Source: Tanypteryx hageni (Eukaryota > Arthropoda > Insecta > Odonata > Petaluridae). Taken from it: a stretch of DNA of 64,000 bases. Numbering within the stretch: position 1 is the stretch's first letter; each line of letters begins with the position of its first letter. Below the pieces are notes generated by a model. It was not told the origin of the DNA and did not search any database. It saw only the letters and a program-made list of their open reading frames with translations. The DNA is taken from contig CM054113.1 of the NCBI GenBank assembly GCA_028673005.1, positions 42,350,117-42,414,116 on the forward strand, read 5' to 3'. Shown here piece after piece: positions 11,283 to 24,376 of this stretch. The translations under genes and the position numbers were made by a program.

Positions 11283-13689
11283 ATCAATAAAACTGGCATA
11301 GAATCTAAGGATTTACTCTGGTGAAAGAGTATTCATTGTACTCTCTCGAGTATTGCTATTTGTAAAGTTATTTTTTTCATTCTGGTCGAGTGATGTTTGA
11401 AACGGAAACTTACTTCCTGCGCATCGCCTCCCTTTTATCTAGCTTTATGGCCGCCGACTCCTGAGATTATCTGCCACAATACACCCGTTACTTCTAGCTG
11501 GACAGTTTCCAAAGCTCTTAACATCTAATAGCCGCATCCCTACCTTTTGACAACTGCTCTCAATTGGCTACCATTTGCGTTCTAAGACCGCGGCTGCAGA
11601 CATTTAGTTGCTCTGTTGCAGACCGATCTTTACGGACCTTTCAACCTTTCCCTTTTTCTTTTTTTAATTTTGATACAAATGGATATTGCATTGTCTTTTG
11701 TCTTTCGTTGGCCATTATTTCAACTTGAACCTATTTTAACGGTCTCTAGTAAAGTACGTTTCACACGACTGAAATAGTTACGGAATTTTCAACGGTTCGA
11801 CTTCAGGTGATATTTATGAATATTAAACCAAGAAACAAATGACAAACAATAGGCGTGTAAATTATGCCTAAAGGGATTGGGACACAACCGGCTTCTTCAA
11901 CTTTATACCAATAAATATGAAAGGTTTCTTTCTGATTTAGCTCTAATTTTTTATGAAACATTTAACAATGTTGGATAGGTCACTCATTTACCTCTCAGAA
12001 TTGAAAGACAGCCATATTTTGCTGCACTTATGCAATCGATTCTTGATACTGAAATAACTAGTATTCCATTAAACTTGATAAATAATCGAGGTGTCCGGCA
12101 GTGGAAAGAGTGTAAAATAGAAATCATTTCAAATACTTTTAAGCTTTTTTTCTGTGAAAATACTCCTCGGCGGAAATAAAACACTTGTTTAGAGAGCGGG
12201 AGTTAATATTTATGAAATGATGCGGGACGTTTTCCATTATTTCGCCTGTCTTAACTTGGATGTGTGTTAAGGCGTATAAACAGAGCTAATTTGCCGCTCT
12301 CGAGTTTCTTGCGCTTCCTGCGTTCCGAAGTAACCCAAATACCAGCTAATAACCCATTTATGACAGCTTACATGGCGAAGTGGAAGGATGTTATGAAATG
12401 TGACGGATTGATACAACATAAAGAGCCTAAGAAAAATTTTGAAAAGCTGCTCTGAATGCAAGAGACCGAGAATGAGAAAAAAATACTTCTCTTCGAGCGA
12501 TTTTTGTTATTTTTTGTATCTAATGTTCAGATCGCCAGCGTTTCAAATGTTCGAAATCACACGAGTTGCTAGAGAAAGGCTACTATGATTTTTTTGTGTA
12601 AGGAAATAGTCAATTCGACGGAAGAAACTGATTGCTATATGTATTTTTTGCTATTTTCCATCGTTAATCGCGCAATTTCGTTATTTTTTAAATCTTCTTG
12701 TTCCTAAAGTGGATGTTACTTACTATATGTACATAGCCCTAGAAGTTATATTTTGATATAACGTGCCAGCGTTGGGAGTTTCATGAACAACTGGAACGCA
12801 GATGTTTTCGTGATTATATAAAGTATGTCTTTAATCAATTATCAGCTTGTAAGGTAAATTCGTAAACAATTTATTTCAAAATAGATGCGACAGTTTAACG
12901 AAACGACGACCGGCGGATCCACATTGGCGAAGATTTCTTCCTTTAAAAGGAATCAAATGAAAGATTTTCGCTCAAGTGACAATTATGTTTTGTGATTTTA
13001 AATCTCCAAACGCGCCGATAACTTTACATGCACGTAAATTTAAAATTGTGACATATTGGCATTGAACTATTACCTACCGGTGGATTCAGTGAATTGAGAA
13101 AAAATTTTCGAATAAAGAATATGACTTTTGGTTCCTATTTAAGGTTTTCTGCTAAATTATGCGAAGGAAAATTGTCCATAAATTGAATTCGACTCAAAAT
13201 AGTTTTTATTTAAAGTGATTCTCATTAGAACATTTTCTCATAGTAAATTTTGGATATCCGTGTATTTATATATCCCTGAGTGTCGAAATTTTTAAATCCC
13301 GTGACATAAATTCAAGTCATTAGCGATTTAATGTGACATTTAAATCAGTACGTTAAAAATTAAAATGAATATTTTTACAGGATCCAAAGATCTAATTATA
13401 CTCGTGCGAAAAAATCACAATACAAAGTTAAGGAGAGTTACGGGAAGCATCAGTCTACATTATCCTGTCTCGCAATGACGGCCGGGATGACTTTTATAAT
13501 TCGCATTTACAAAAAAAAAATGGAAAGGAAAACCAGCGTAATTTATCACAACCACGGTTTTCAAACGTTTAATTCAAGATAAAACGCAAAAATGTCTCTT
13601 ATGTATATGAAGATCGTCCGGAGACCGTTTTCGCGGATATACGACGGCAATAAATGATGATTAATGAGCTAATAAAACTTAACGTCACG
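11283..13689. other. non-coding, no gene recognised
   Basis: AT-rich sequence with short open frames in both strands, none recognisable. A 63-codon frame at 12264-12455 (plus) and its opposite-strand counterpart lack motifs. No repeat structure noticed. Confidence 0.45.
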
Positions 13690-13905
13690 ATTTTAACTAT
13701 GAATCGAACTCACGTCCCATAGGTTGGGGTGATGCAGTCACAATGTCCACACCTAAGCATAAATCCAGGTATTCTCCTCCACGGCACAAGGGGGCCTAAT
13801 TAGGACACTGAACCGAAAGCCTATCGAAGATAGCCGGTATATGGACGTGGCGAAATATCACGTAGTGTCGGACGGGATGCGAATACGTGACCTCGCGGCT
13901 GCGAA
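13690..13905 (-). mobile_element. possible tRNA-derived SINE relic
   Basis: On the minus strand the segment opens with GTCACGTATTCGCATCCCGTC, resembling a decayed tRNA T-arm (B box) and 3' end. It then runs through a GC-balanced body and ends near GAGTTCGATTCATAG, a second B-box-like string. The body differs in composition from its AT-rich flanks. No target-site duplication or A box was found, so this is tentative. Confidence 0.33.
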
Positions 13906-14759
13906 GATTTTTTTTGGTGCCGTCCGTTCCATCGACTCGTAACAAAACCGTTATTGAAATGTCTTATCGCCACTTAATGAACAGGTTTCTATTACGTGTA
14001 ACTCCATACCGTATAATTTCCAGCATAAATTTTCCGTTTTACAATCTCCGAGAATGGAAGTGCAAGTCATCGTCGATTTTTGATTTATGGCCACGCGATT
14101 GCATTTCAAACTTGTCGTATTTTAGGTGCAGCGCAAAGGAGATTGTTTTTGCTCTTACAAGTAAAATTCTGGGTCCCTTTTATTGTTAATTTGTATTAAT
14201 GGCTCTCCATCAATTACAATGCCTATTTCGTTTTCAAGGAGCATTTGAAATTGTTTTATATACGAACGTCTTCTTTCAAAGATTTTTTTAGTTTTGACAC
14301 AGGCCATTATTAATGATATCGCGCGGCGAGTTTTCTTTAAGACGATAAAATCAATAGATTTTTTTAGCAAGTTTGATAAATAAAATTCCCTCTCTTTGAT
14401 AGACAATCATTCACTCGTAATGGAAAATAGTACATGCATCACTGTCTAACATCAGAACCGTGTCACTGAAATACGGCATCAATTTTTAACCCCGTGACGT
14501 CACGAACACTTGCGGAACATGACCCAATAAGCAACCCGTGTCTACCTGCGCGCATACCTAACCGCCTGAGCTTAAGTTACCGAACCCTTGATATGGAAAA
14601 ATCAACAAAAACGGGAGGAGGAATTTGAGAAAGAACATGTTTGCACCCAGTCGCCGCACCGTAACGCAATATAGAGCCTAATTATTGTTTCCCCATTTCC
14701 TTCCACCCCCTCTCTTCTCTTATCTCACATCCTCCGCGTAATAACCTGTCACTCGCTAC

Positions 14760-15700
14760 GTGAACCACGCAGCGGAATCACGCCGGTCGACAATCCAACC
14801 CCCCAATCTTGCATCTCATCTCATCATCTGCCTCGATTTTTTCCCCTCCCGAGTTTCTTCCACCTCCTCCACGCGGTGCGCGCCAACCAGCACTACCCCC
14901 TCTGGCGGGAAGAAGTCGCAACGACACCTTCGAGAGGATGAGAAGGGGGGAGGGGAGGAAAGGGTATAGGACGGGGAGAGGGACCGACACAACCACGGCT
15001 TCTCACAAAGATCCAGGTCATTTCAACACCAGCTTCCGCTGCTGCCAACGGTTACGAAATATTAATTCCCTCTCCAGAACCGTATTCACCTCTATAAGAG
15101 CAATTACGTGCATTACTCCACTATGCCACCCCCCACTCCTCTCCCCCCACTCCTCTCCTCCCACTCCTCTCCCCCCACTCCTCTCCCCCTCCTCCCCCCA
15201 CTCCTCTCCCCCCACTCCTCTCCCCCCACTCATCTCCCCCACTCCTCTCTCCTCTCCCCCGCACACACACTCTCGCCCTTCCACCTTAATCTTTTAACTC
15301 TTCGCCTTCCTCCCGTTCCTCCTCCCATCTCTTCCCTCCCACGAATTCCTTCACCCTTTCCGCCTCTTCTTTCCACACACACGCTTTCCCACAACCTCCG
15401 CTCTTCTTACCCCTCCCTCCCCAATCCCTCTCCTCTCCTCGCTCTCTCCTACAACCCGCTTTAATTGTCCCAACTCGCGGTAAATGGAATGGGCCCAAAA
15501 AGCGCAACTCGAGATCATAATTGCAAACAACGTAACTCTCAACGCGCCGACCCCAGTACGGGGAGTGTTGATGTTTTTTGCGTGCTCGAGAAGGAACGGC
15601 GGTTAGAAAAAATATCTTTCCTCTCCCTCCATTTTTCTCTATCATCGTTTCTCCCTTTCCGCGCCCGTTTCTTGCCTCGCTAATTGACAGGGTGTTTGCT
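14760..15700. other. GC-rich, pyrimidine-biased island
   Basis: Locally GC-rich and CpG-containing DNA within AT-rich surroundings. It includes the C/T minisatellite at 15120-15290 and more CT-rich sequence to about 15460. Several open frames cross it on both strands, but all are low-complexity Pro/Ser/Leu or Gly/Glu/Arg products. It could be a regulatory island or simple-sequence expansion; no promoter element could be assigned. Confidence 0.45.
15120..15290. repeat. C/T-rich minisatellite, unit about 14-15 bp
   Basis: Repeated variants of CCCCCCACTCCTCTCC in tandem, with occasional expanded (CTCCTCCCC) or changed (CTCATCTCC) units, closing with a short CA run. The plus strand is almost entirely pyrimidine. 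Confidence 0.9.
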
Positions 15701-18700
15701 TTTTTCTATGCGTCGAGAATTACCCGGCAGCTGTGCATCTACCGCAATTTCGATTTTTTTCTTCTGGTTATCGCGCCGTGCCGCAATTTGATGTCGAGGA
15801 GATCCTTCACAAAGCAGGAAGCTGTTTTTATTGGCATCGACAGTTGATGGGATGGTATCGAGGCAGGTTGCATGGGCGTTATCTTAATTTTCTTCCGAAC
15901 AGAAAAAGCTGATTTGAATAATTTCTTCAAAATGCAACACGATATAGCCTATTTAGAACAGTTTGACATAAGGGGATTTTGAGATTCAGCTCAGATTAAC
16001 CCGATGAGACACGTTACGTCGCCGCTTAATTAGTCCAAATAAAGGTTAATTAAGAGTTTCAACAGTAAAGTTGTAGGAATGAATTACAAGGCAGTATACT
16101 AAATCAATTTGCATTGCGAATATCCATCGCTAGGGTGAACATAATCCAGATTTTATTTGGAAAACTGCCTTTCATATAAATATTTAAATATAGTGTTTTT
16201 AATTCGAATGACGTAGGATTGAATTCTTCTCAGTGAAAAATTCATTCAAAGAGACATTTATTTACTACTATACCAGGTGCATACAACGGTTACAATTCTC
16301 TAGGCTGGAAAATTGCAATAAAATAGAACGTGAGGCGGAATTTAAAGCAAAAGTTTCAAATTCATACAATTTTTACAATCGACTAATTTATACAATCCGT
16401 GGTTTTAAAGTTTGAATAAAAAATTATATCCGGAAATATTCTTTAAATTGGCCAGGAACATCAAATTTTTTATATCCGAAAACCGTCATTGGATGGACCA
16501 ACCGCAAACATGCTCAGCATCTTCGCAGCGGCTAAAAAATTCTATCGATCGTCGAATTCGATGTAACGGAAACATTCCGTCGGACAATGGAATATTTTTT
16601 CAAACACTTCCGAACTCCCTTTCGGAAAGGACGTCGATGCACATCATCGGAATGGGAAAGGGACAGAGATATTCGATGCCATTCGCGACGATTCTATCCT
16701 CGCACAACCGTGGACGACTTCAACAATAGGGGATGAGGAAGGGGTGAAAGTAAAGGATTTTTTGGCGTTTCTTATTACCGTTAGAAAGTGATGTTCTCTT
16801 CCCTAGATGAAAGGAAGGATATTTGTGATCGAAGCGAAAGGAATACGGTCTGAAAGTTCTCGTTCGAAAAAAATCCATACGTTCACTTTTATTGTGGAAG
16901 CCGTTCGAGAAAAAACGTCAGGACTTTCTAAGCATTTTTTGGGAAAGAAAAGGTAATCTTCGACGAAAGATTTGTTTTCGCGCCGGCACCAGGTTCCCGA
17001 TGATTTCAATCATGATATAACGTGGTTTTTATAAGGTCGAAGATAGTTATGTACGGAGAGAAGGAGAGTATAGAGTTAAATAACATCGATACAATCATTT
17101 TAAAAAACATCCTCGCTCGAAATATTATTATTTTTCGTCGAAACCAAAGAAAATCGCAAAGTGAAAGTTTTGCCAAGAGTAATTGCCCGTAGTACTGTTT
17201 AGTTTTTTCCACGCGAGATAAATTTTCAAAAATCGAAAATGAGAAACGATTACTGCAGGCGTTTTAAATTGCGTTGTAGTCTTACACAATGGTGGAAAAA
17301 ATATATATTATATCGCGACTACATTATAATTGAAAAGCTCACCGAAACGAGACCTGAGGTGAAAAACATTATAATCAATTTCCTTCCAATGAGAATTTTC
17401 TAATGATCGACAGAGCTCTTAAATATCGGTTTTATAACACAGAAAAAATAAATGGTTCAAAGGAGATAAAAATGAGATTATTTGAACAGTGGGTATGCAA
17501 TGATCTCTTTTCAAGAAAATAAGAGTATTTTGTAATTCATTTCCTTTCGTTTTTACGAAGAAATCTCCTCGCGGATTCGAGACTTCTTTTTTCAGAGGAA
17601 CGGCGGAAAAAAGTCTCCAGTGCCACCACCGGCGAGGATGGCGTACTCTGGCAATAACTCCTCGCCGCACTTACTCGTAAATACGTCTCTGCTATCGGGC
17701 GACCCGAGTTTCCCTCCTTTCCCCTTCTGGAATTGATGGGAAGGCCTTACCGGAGAGAATGCGCTTCCCATTGTGAGCGACACCCAAGTCAGGCAAATCG
17801 CATCATCGGAAGGAATGAGCGACTCGAAACTACATGACCTATGCACTTCCCTTTTTTTTACTTCCCCATTGCCTAGCGGATCTCGTTAACCCAGCTACGG
17901 CTCCCAGGGAGGGGAGAGAGAAAAAAATGAAGAATGACCTCCCCATCGCAACGGTCTGGGGTGATGGACGAGAGAGCTTTGCCTATCCCTTCATTTTTAC
18001 TAATCCTCCACTTTTCCCATACACTCTGTCGCAGGAATGAGGTCTGTGTGTGCGTATGTGTAGGAGGATAGAAGACGGCTGTATATTTGCGGCGCCCATT
18101 ATCGAGCCAGACTGTATGATAAATCAATAAAGTTAAATATAGCTCGTGAATGTACGAGAGAGAGAGAGGGAGAATTCAGTAGAGAGCGCAGCACTTCCTT
18201 CATTTTTTCCCTCCGCCGAGAAGACGTATCTCCTTACCTGGATAGTGAGGTTTTAATGGAGATGCAATGGGGGAACGTAAATCTCCCGGCGAAATGCGCA
18301 CCGACGCCATATTTCACTGCTTTATTCTTTCGTACCTCTTATATACACCGCGATTCCACACTGCCCTCTCTCCCACCGCGACTGAATCTCCATTCTTCCC
18401 TTTCTCTCTCCATCCCAAACTCACCCTCTCCTTCCTATTTGCAACCTTTCAACTCTTTTGAGCCACAGGGGCGTGGTCAGACCGCTTCTGATAAGTGCCC
18501 GCCACTAATTTCCGCGAGACAACTCCCCGTCCTCTCTCTCTACCGCCACGCCAACCTCTCGCAGAGTACGGCACCGCCACCATAAGCCGCTCTCCGTACG
18601 TAGGCAGTGGTCGAATGCATTTCCTGTAGGCGTGGTCGACGAAGAATTCGCATATCGTGGTCCGGCCTCCGTGTAGCCTTAATTGCAGTCCAGATAGCGA

Positions 18701-20851
18701 CCATTTCTCCGGCCAACTCCGATCTGGGACTGGAAGGATTGTGTGTCGCGTTTTTGTTTCACTCCCCTCCCCTTCACGGGCATTTGAATCTGTTTTTCTC
18801 TTGATTCGAGTACAACCCGCCGATTTACATTTTATGTGGATGGTCGAGTTTAATCGCGAGGAAGGTGCAATTTATCGATTATCGAGAAAATATTGCTGGG
18901 TTCTCTATTGAATGTGCCAATTTATGGGATAAACGGTAAAAACGAGAAAATGAAATCATGAAGAACGATAACCACCACGGGATTTGATCACAAGGTCTCC
19001 TATTAAAACGGCAGACATCCTCCATTAACTTCAAAATTGGCGATTGAATTTTTTGCGTAAATACGGATAACTATATTTCCTAGTTGTTAGCTAAATTTTT
19101 GACGATTTCTCTTCAACATGCTAAATATTTTGGACAGATGCTTGTTAAAAAAGAAATATTTCAATTTTTATATCGCAAATACCTTTCCATTATTTTATTA
19201 AGCTAAATAACAGGCTATTATCTTGCGATATGTAAGATTCTTACTGAATTAAAAAATTGGTGAAAATATAGAGAAATTACTGACGCACATATTCACATTT
19301 AACTTAAAAAACAAGATTTTCCTCTTACAATAGAATAAATATGAAATTAATGAATAAGGAATTGTGCTTAAAGAAGGAAATTTTGTTACTGAACAAAATG
19401 CAGAGTAAATCTTATTTCTACATTCTAAAACATTTACCGTGCAGTAATCTGAAAATTTGAAAATATTTTATTCTAAGAAGATAGAAAATAACATTTAGTA
19501 CAGATATAACATCACAATAAGAACCGAGTTGATCTCTCATAAGGTAACTTTTACCTTAGCTACCTAGACAATAATTCATACTCATATTGAAGCATGCATG
19601 AATTCGAGTCTTCCATCCTGGTTCAACCTATGGCGCATGGGACTTAAAAAAATGAGCATCACGGAGCATTGCTCATTCACGCTCGATTTTGCGTACACGC
19701 GGTAGCAGAACCAGATTACAAAGGTGGGTAGCAATCATCGGAGAAAGATAAACGATGAACAGCATGGGACAGGACGTTTTTATTGGTTCCATATCTCAGT
19801 AACGACAAACGGAATTCAATAGATCGAGTGGGTGGGGAGTCTGAGCGCGCAGACCGGATGCCAATGGCACCCGCAAATCCCCCTGAGATTAATAGGAGGT
19901 AAAAATGGATCGGATAGAATTCGTGTGCCGTGGTCATTAATTACAAATGTTGGATGAGCATAATCATCACTTCACGGCATTCCATGAATTATGTTTAGCG
20001 TGTTACCTCAGCAATATTATAAATACTTCCTATCGATTACTCAGGTATCGTTTAGGGCTAGTGGTATGCGAATAAGAGGATAATTAAGCTAATTTCGTCT
20101 CAAATAAAACCGCAAAGATATTGTTGAGATAGGCATTTAAGTAATACTTACTTCACCTCGTTATCATCTACAAGTATTCAATTCTGTAAATACTTCATTT
20201 ATTGCAAACCCTATCATATTTAACCTTACCGCTTTTGATTATTTTTACGTGTATAGTATTATCACCTTGGCATAGTTTATTCATTTGCGAATAATAATTT
20301 AATAAATTCGTTTGTAGTTTTTCCATGATCAGGACAAACATATACACTCCAATGATAAGGAAATAATATACGCTGTTTTATAATAAACCTATCAGCAAAT
20401 ACAAGAGAAAGCAGATAACCCATCATAATTTCGAGGTCAATTTCATTTACTACTTAATTAACGTTTCATGTTAAATTCAACTAAATACATTATAAACGAT
20501 TAAAATAAACAAAATATAAATTATGTATATATTTCATAATAATTCATTTTATCCCTCATTTAAACTTGGATTCTTTACATCATAGACTCTGCCTCCTACC
20601 ATTTATTCGTTTAACGAGGATGAAGAATCGCAAAAACGATTCAATTTAGAAATCTCCATTCAAAATAATAATCTCGATCACGATTATTACCATTTTCAGC
20701 AGGAACTAAGATAAATAAATCAGTTATAAATATGTAAAACACCCAATATTATATTTAGCAATTTTTCCCTCCCGCGGCGTTGTCTGAAATGGAAAAAATG
20801 CCCCAAAGACTTTTCGTTCCCTCATTCCATGTCGTAGTTCGATTCACTTAC
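15701..20851. other. non-coding; presumed 3'-side intron of the DUOXA gene
   Basis: No exon recognised. The stretch 17590-17850 and the block 18180-18800 are more GC-rich, with GA microsatellite at 18153-18172, but their open frames carry no known motif. 18900-20840 is AT-rich and stop-dense. I looked for the next DUOXA exon on the minus strand (expected GLP.P.L..AE and LW.AF..W.L.N motifs) and did not see it. Confidence 0.5.
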
Positions 20852-20986
20852 CTCTGAGAGTGACGTTCACGTATCCGAGTCCGATGTACGCTCCCAAATG
20901 GGCTCCCAGTTTCTCCCTTGAAAAGGCGCGGTACGAACTGACGATGTCCGTGGAAGCAACGTGCCAGCCGCAGCCGTAGTTTGCCA
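20852..20986 (-). CDS. mol: internal exon of a dual oxidase maturation factor (DUOXA / moladietz family)
   Basis: Read on the minus strand, a 135-bp exon lies between a pyrimidine-rich acceptor (CTTCTCTCTTTGCAG) and a consensus donor (GAG/GTAAGT). Both junctions split a codon after its first base, so the exon is symmetric (phase 1-1) and encodes 44 whole codons plus two shared ones with no stop. Visible motifs in order are ANYGCGWHVAS, SYRAFSREKLGAHLGAYIGLG and the end YVNVTLRG. They match the start of the large extracellular loop of DUOXA proteins: N-[FY]-G-x-x-W, then Y-[KR]-A-F-S, then IGL..VN[IV]TL.G. NVT is an N-glycosylation sequon, and glycosylation of this loop is known in the family. 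DUOXA proteins are ER/plasma-membrane chaperones that form a heterodimer with DUOX and are needed for its export and peroxide production. Transmembrane segments and the termini are not in this exon, and no other exon was found. Frame, splice sites and family motifs agree, so only the exact symbol is uncertain. Confidence 0.87.
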
Positions 20987-22600
20987 CTGCAAAGAGAGAA
21001 GACGTCAGCTATGGAGATCAACACCTTGAACACACAAGAAAATCTTGCTTAGAAATTCCTCCAAGAAGGCATAAAAACGAATTCATAGATGTATTCAGGT
21101 GTCAGTTGATATTCATAGCGGCGGAGAAATAACGATCTTTTTAACCCTTTTTTGAATCCGTCGATGATCCCATAGAATGTCAAGCAGAATAAATTGAGTT
21201 TATTCTGCCATCGCATGAAAGGAATGTATTTAAATGCTTTCCTGTATTTTTTTCTAGATATTTGGAGAACTACCATATATTTGACTCACGTCTTACATAA
21301 GGATAAATCAGATGAATTATGAACCGTAAAATGAAATAATCACGAGAATTCGACTTTAATTAAGTTTTTCTTCGCTAAAGATAAAATACATCCAAAATAA
21401 AATAAAACAATCTATTTTATACAGAAATGAGGAGTACAATAAATAGGGTACACTGTATGTAGGATCCTCATATTGCGTTTCTATTATGGTTACAATTTAG
21501 GCAAATTTAGTTCGAGAGATGCTATTAACAGTTCTCCTACTTGTATTTTGTCCTCAAAAATACTGGACTCATCAGGAAATATTTTGCTAGAGTTCTTTAA
21601 TATACAGGATTTCTCAATAAAATTAAATGTCTCCAATCAACATATTGTAATTCTATTTTAATTTTTAAAAATATATTTTTATCAGTGAGTTATATTACGC
21701 TCACCCAACATCAAGTTTAAGCGCAATCCGTATAATCAGAGCAGCGGTAACATAGGAAAGAAATGGAGAAGCTGAAATTCTGCAAAAGTCATCTAAATAT
21801 CTGCTGAATTTTAATTTAATTAATTCATAACTAAAACAGCCAGCAGCTGAGAATATAAAACAAAAGCCATGATTTATGAAAATGCGTTGCATAATGGAAA
21901 TATCACAATAGGGGAAAATACAGTCTATCTGCATACTTGAACTCACAACTGTAATTTGTAAATTTTATGTTATCTACGCAATGTATATGAAAACAAACAA
22001 ATGTAAGCGCTGATAAATTCGATTTTGATTATGATACAGATGTGCAATCTTTGAGCTGCGGGACTCAAACACATTTTACGAGTATTATATAAAGAGAAAT
22101 AGAACCATTGAAAATCCTTCTCATCTTACAATTATCCGCCTTTGTAGGGTGGAAATGTCGACATTGTGAACGTAAAATAAACCCACGCTAGCATAAATGC
22201 TGGCATTAAAATTAAATCTCTTTATGTCCCTTAATCCATGCCAAGTCCCTTCGATAAAGGTTTCTTCATCAGGGATCGCTCCTTCGACCGCGGCGCAAAA
22301 TAATGTAGATCACGTCCAAGTAAAAAAAAAGATGGCAACTCGGAATGCGAGCGATGGAAAATATGATTCACGAGGTGTGGCCGAGGCTGGTAGTAAATCT
22401 CGAAATAAAAGGGGAGCACTTGTATAACCCTCCCTCCCTGTTCCTCTCCCCATATACCCTCCATATTCTACTCCATATTACCACCTCTCCGTGTCCGTGC
22501 ACTCACACGAGCACACACACAAAAGCCTTTTAATTAAAAGCGGGAGTGGGTGCCGCTTTTTTGTCGACGGTTAAAAAAAAGAGGGCGACTTTTGTTGGCT
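20987..22600. other. non-coding; presumed 5'-side intron of the DUOXA gene
   Basis: Begins with the pyrimidine-rich acceptor tract of the DUOXA exon. The rest is AT-rich with short open frames of no recognisable content. No upstream DUOXA exon (expected membrane segment followed by FPG.R) was seen. Confidence 0.5.
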
Positions 22601-23221
22601 CACGCTTCGTTCTCTATCTCTCTCTCTCTCAATCCCTCTCACACTCCTTCCTCAAAGCCGTTCGCTTCAGGCAGGACGCCAGCATCCCCACCCTTGGGGC
22701 TGGAGAAGTGAGAGGGTCAAAACGAAAAAAATACCGGTGCGGGGGTGTGTGTGGGGATGGGAGAGAGGGGGCGAGCGAACGAGAGGGAGGCATGGGGGCA
22801 ACAGAGAGGTCGAAGGGAGTCGGAAATAGCGATCGGAGAGCGGAGAGAAAAGGAAAGGGTGAAGCGAGTGGGTGGGAAAGTACTTTTTCTTTATTCATCC
22901 GGAGATGTGATTGGCCGAGAGGGAAAAGGATGGGGTGGTACGTTAAAGGGGGATGGTGGGAGGAAGTTGAAAAAAGGAGAGAAGGGGATGGAGTCTGCGT
23001 TCGAGGCCACTGCGGCCACCGGGTGGGTCAATCACTGGAAGGGTTCCAGCATGACACAGGGGGAGCCACGCTCGGTCGCTCGTGGGCATTTTTATTATTT
23101 CTAGAGGGGGCGCCCTTGTAGAAAAAATAGACACCCACGGGACGAAGGGTTGGAATCACTAGCAGGAGAGAAAAAATAATGCGAGCACCGATGCCGCCAT
23201 CGCAGCCTCCAGAGAGGTAAC
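22601..23221. other. purine/pyrimidine-biased GC-rich island
   Basis: Starts with a CT run (22614-22632), switches to G/A-rich plus strand from about 22740 and leads into the purine tract. Overlapping open frames of up to 191 codons exist only because stops are rare in such skewed sequence; none has a recognisable domain. Confidence 0.5.
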
Positions 23222-23625
23222 ATTGGGGAGGGGCGTAGAGAAAGGGGAGGAGAGAGAGGGATGGTGAATGGGAGAGATGGGGAGAGTGAGGAAGAGAGAA
23301 GAACGGAGAGAGATAGTTCGAGAGGGAGAAAGAGAGAGGGAGAGAGATGAAGAGACAGAGGGAGTGAAAGAGAGAGGGAGGGAGAGAAAAGGAGAGAGGA
23401 AAAGAGAGAGGGATGGAGAGAATGGAGGAGGGAAAGGGAGCGAGAAAGGGAGGAAGAGAGAGGGAAGAATAGAAAGAGAGAGGGCCAAGAGAGGGAAGAG
23501 AGAGAGAGGGGGGGATGAAAAAAGAGGAGGAAGAGAGAGAGAGACAGGAGGGAGAAAAGGAGTGAAAGGGAGAGAGAGAGGGATTGAGAGGAAGAGCAAA
23601 AGACGGAGGGGCAAAGGGATGAGAA
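23222..23625. repeat. about 400-bp polypurine tract (GA-rich)
   Basis: The plus strand is almost purely A and G, as irregular mixtures of GAGAGA, GGGA and AAAG, with only scattered T and C. Long mirror-symmetric purine runs of this kind can form intramolecular triplexes. It creates long spurious frames on both strands, such as 23028-23744 on the minus strand (Ser/Leu/Pro-rich). Confidence 0.92.
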
Positions 23626-24376
23626 CGTGGAAGGATACGCATGGATAGAAATGTTTCCATTGGCTCCCACACTCGTCGTATACCTCTTCCACACAATCCT
23701 GCTCTCCCTTTTTCCATCATCCTTATTCCTTCTCTCTTTCTCATCCAGTGTTTGTGCGCACTTCGGGGAACCGACGTGGATTTATGTCCCCCGCGGTGCC
23801 AGTTTCGCGTGATGAACGGCTAAAGGCAAAATAGAGGGGTTTGCGCGTTGCGACGCGGACGGCGCGAGAAAAAATAATATCGCGATGAGTTATGGTTCAC
23901 TCCCAGTTTAGGTTGAACTATGATTATAATAAATAAATGGGTCCGATCTATTTAACTTGTGAGACTCGGTGGCGATTCGCGCGTATAAATTCTTCGTGAT
24001 TTACAAAGATTACCTCATGAAAATGATATTTGTATGAAAATAACGCACGGGGAGTGAAAAATCTTGAAACGGCTTCTCAGTTACCGACGGAAGACAACTC
24101 ATGTGATATGTTCCAACGGGAGAACAAAAGTACGTATATTTAACAGATACTAATATCAGGCACGAAAAGACAAAAAAAAGAACATTCCTTTAGTGGAAAA
24201 AATAATTGGATGAGGTATATTTTTGTTGAAAGTACGAAATTTTAATTCAATTCGCATCTCACGTTGACATTTTTACAATAGAAATAGAAATTTTTGTTTG
24301 TCATAAGTGTATTTCATTTTAAATTCTAAACCACACAGTGGTACCGCAGTTCAATAAGTAAATATACATAAATATA
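23626..24376. other. non-coding, no gene recognised
   Basis: A GC-balanced stretch to about 23870, then AT-rich sequence leading to the mariner-like terminus. Nothing recognised. Confidence 0.45.

Noticed and set aside
15120..15290. CRISPR-like array
   Set aside because: Units are contiguous low-complexity C/T repeats without unique spacers, in a eukaryotic context.
1..20851. Downstream DUOXA exons
   Set aside because: Read for the family's later motifs (GLP.P.L..AE, LW.AF..W) on the minus strand; none seen. A profile search could still find a short diverged exon.
20848..21033. 61-codon minus-strand frame overlapping the DUOXA exon
   Set aside because: It is in a different frame from the conserved exon and runs through the splice acceptor and donor; a shadow.
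23028..23744. 238-codon minus-strand frame, the longest in the window
   Set aside because: Made almost entirely of Ser, Leu, Pro and Phe from the polypurine tract; all three minus frames are open there, as expected of skewed sequence.
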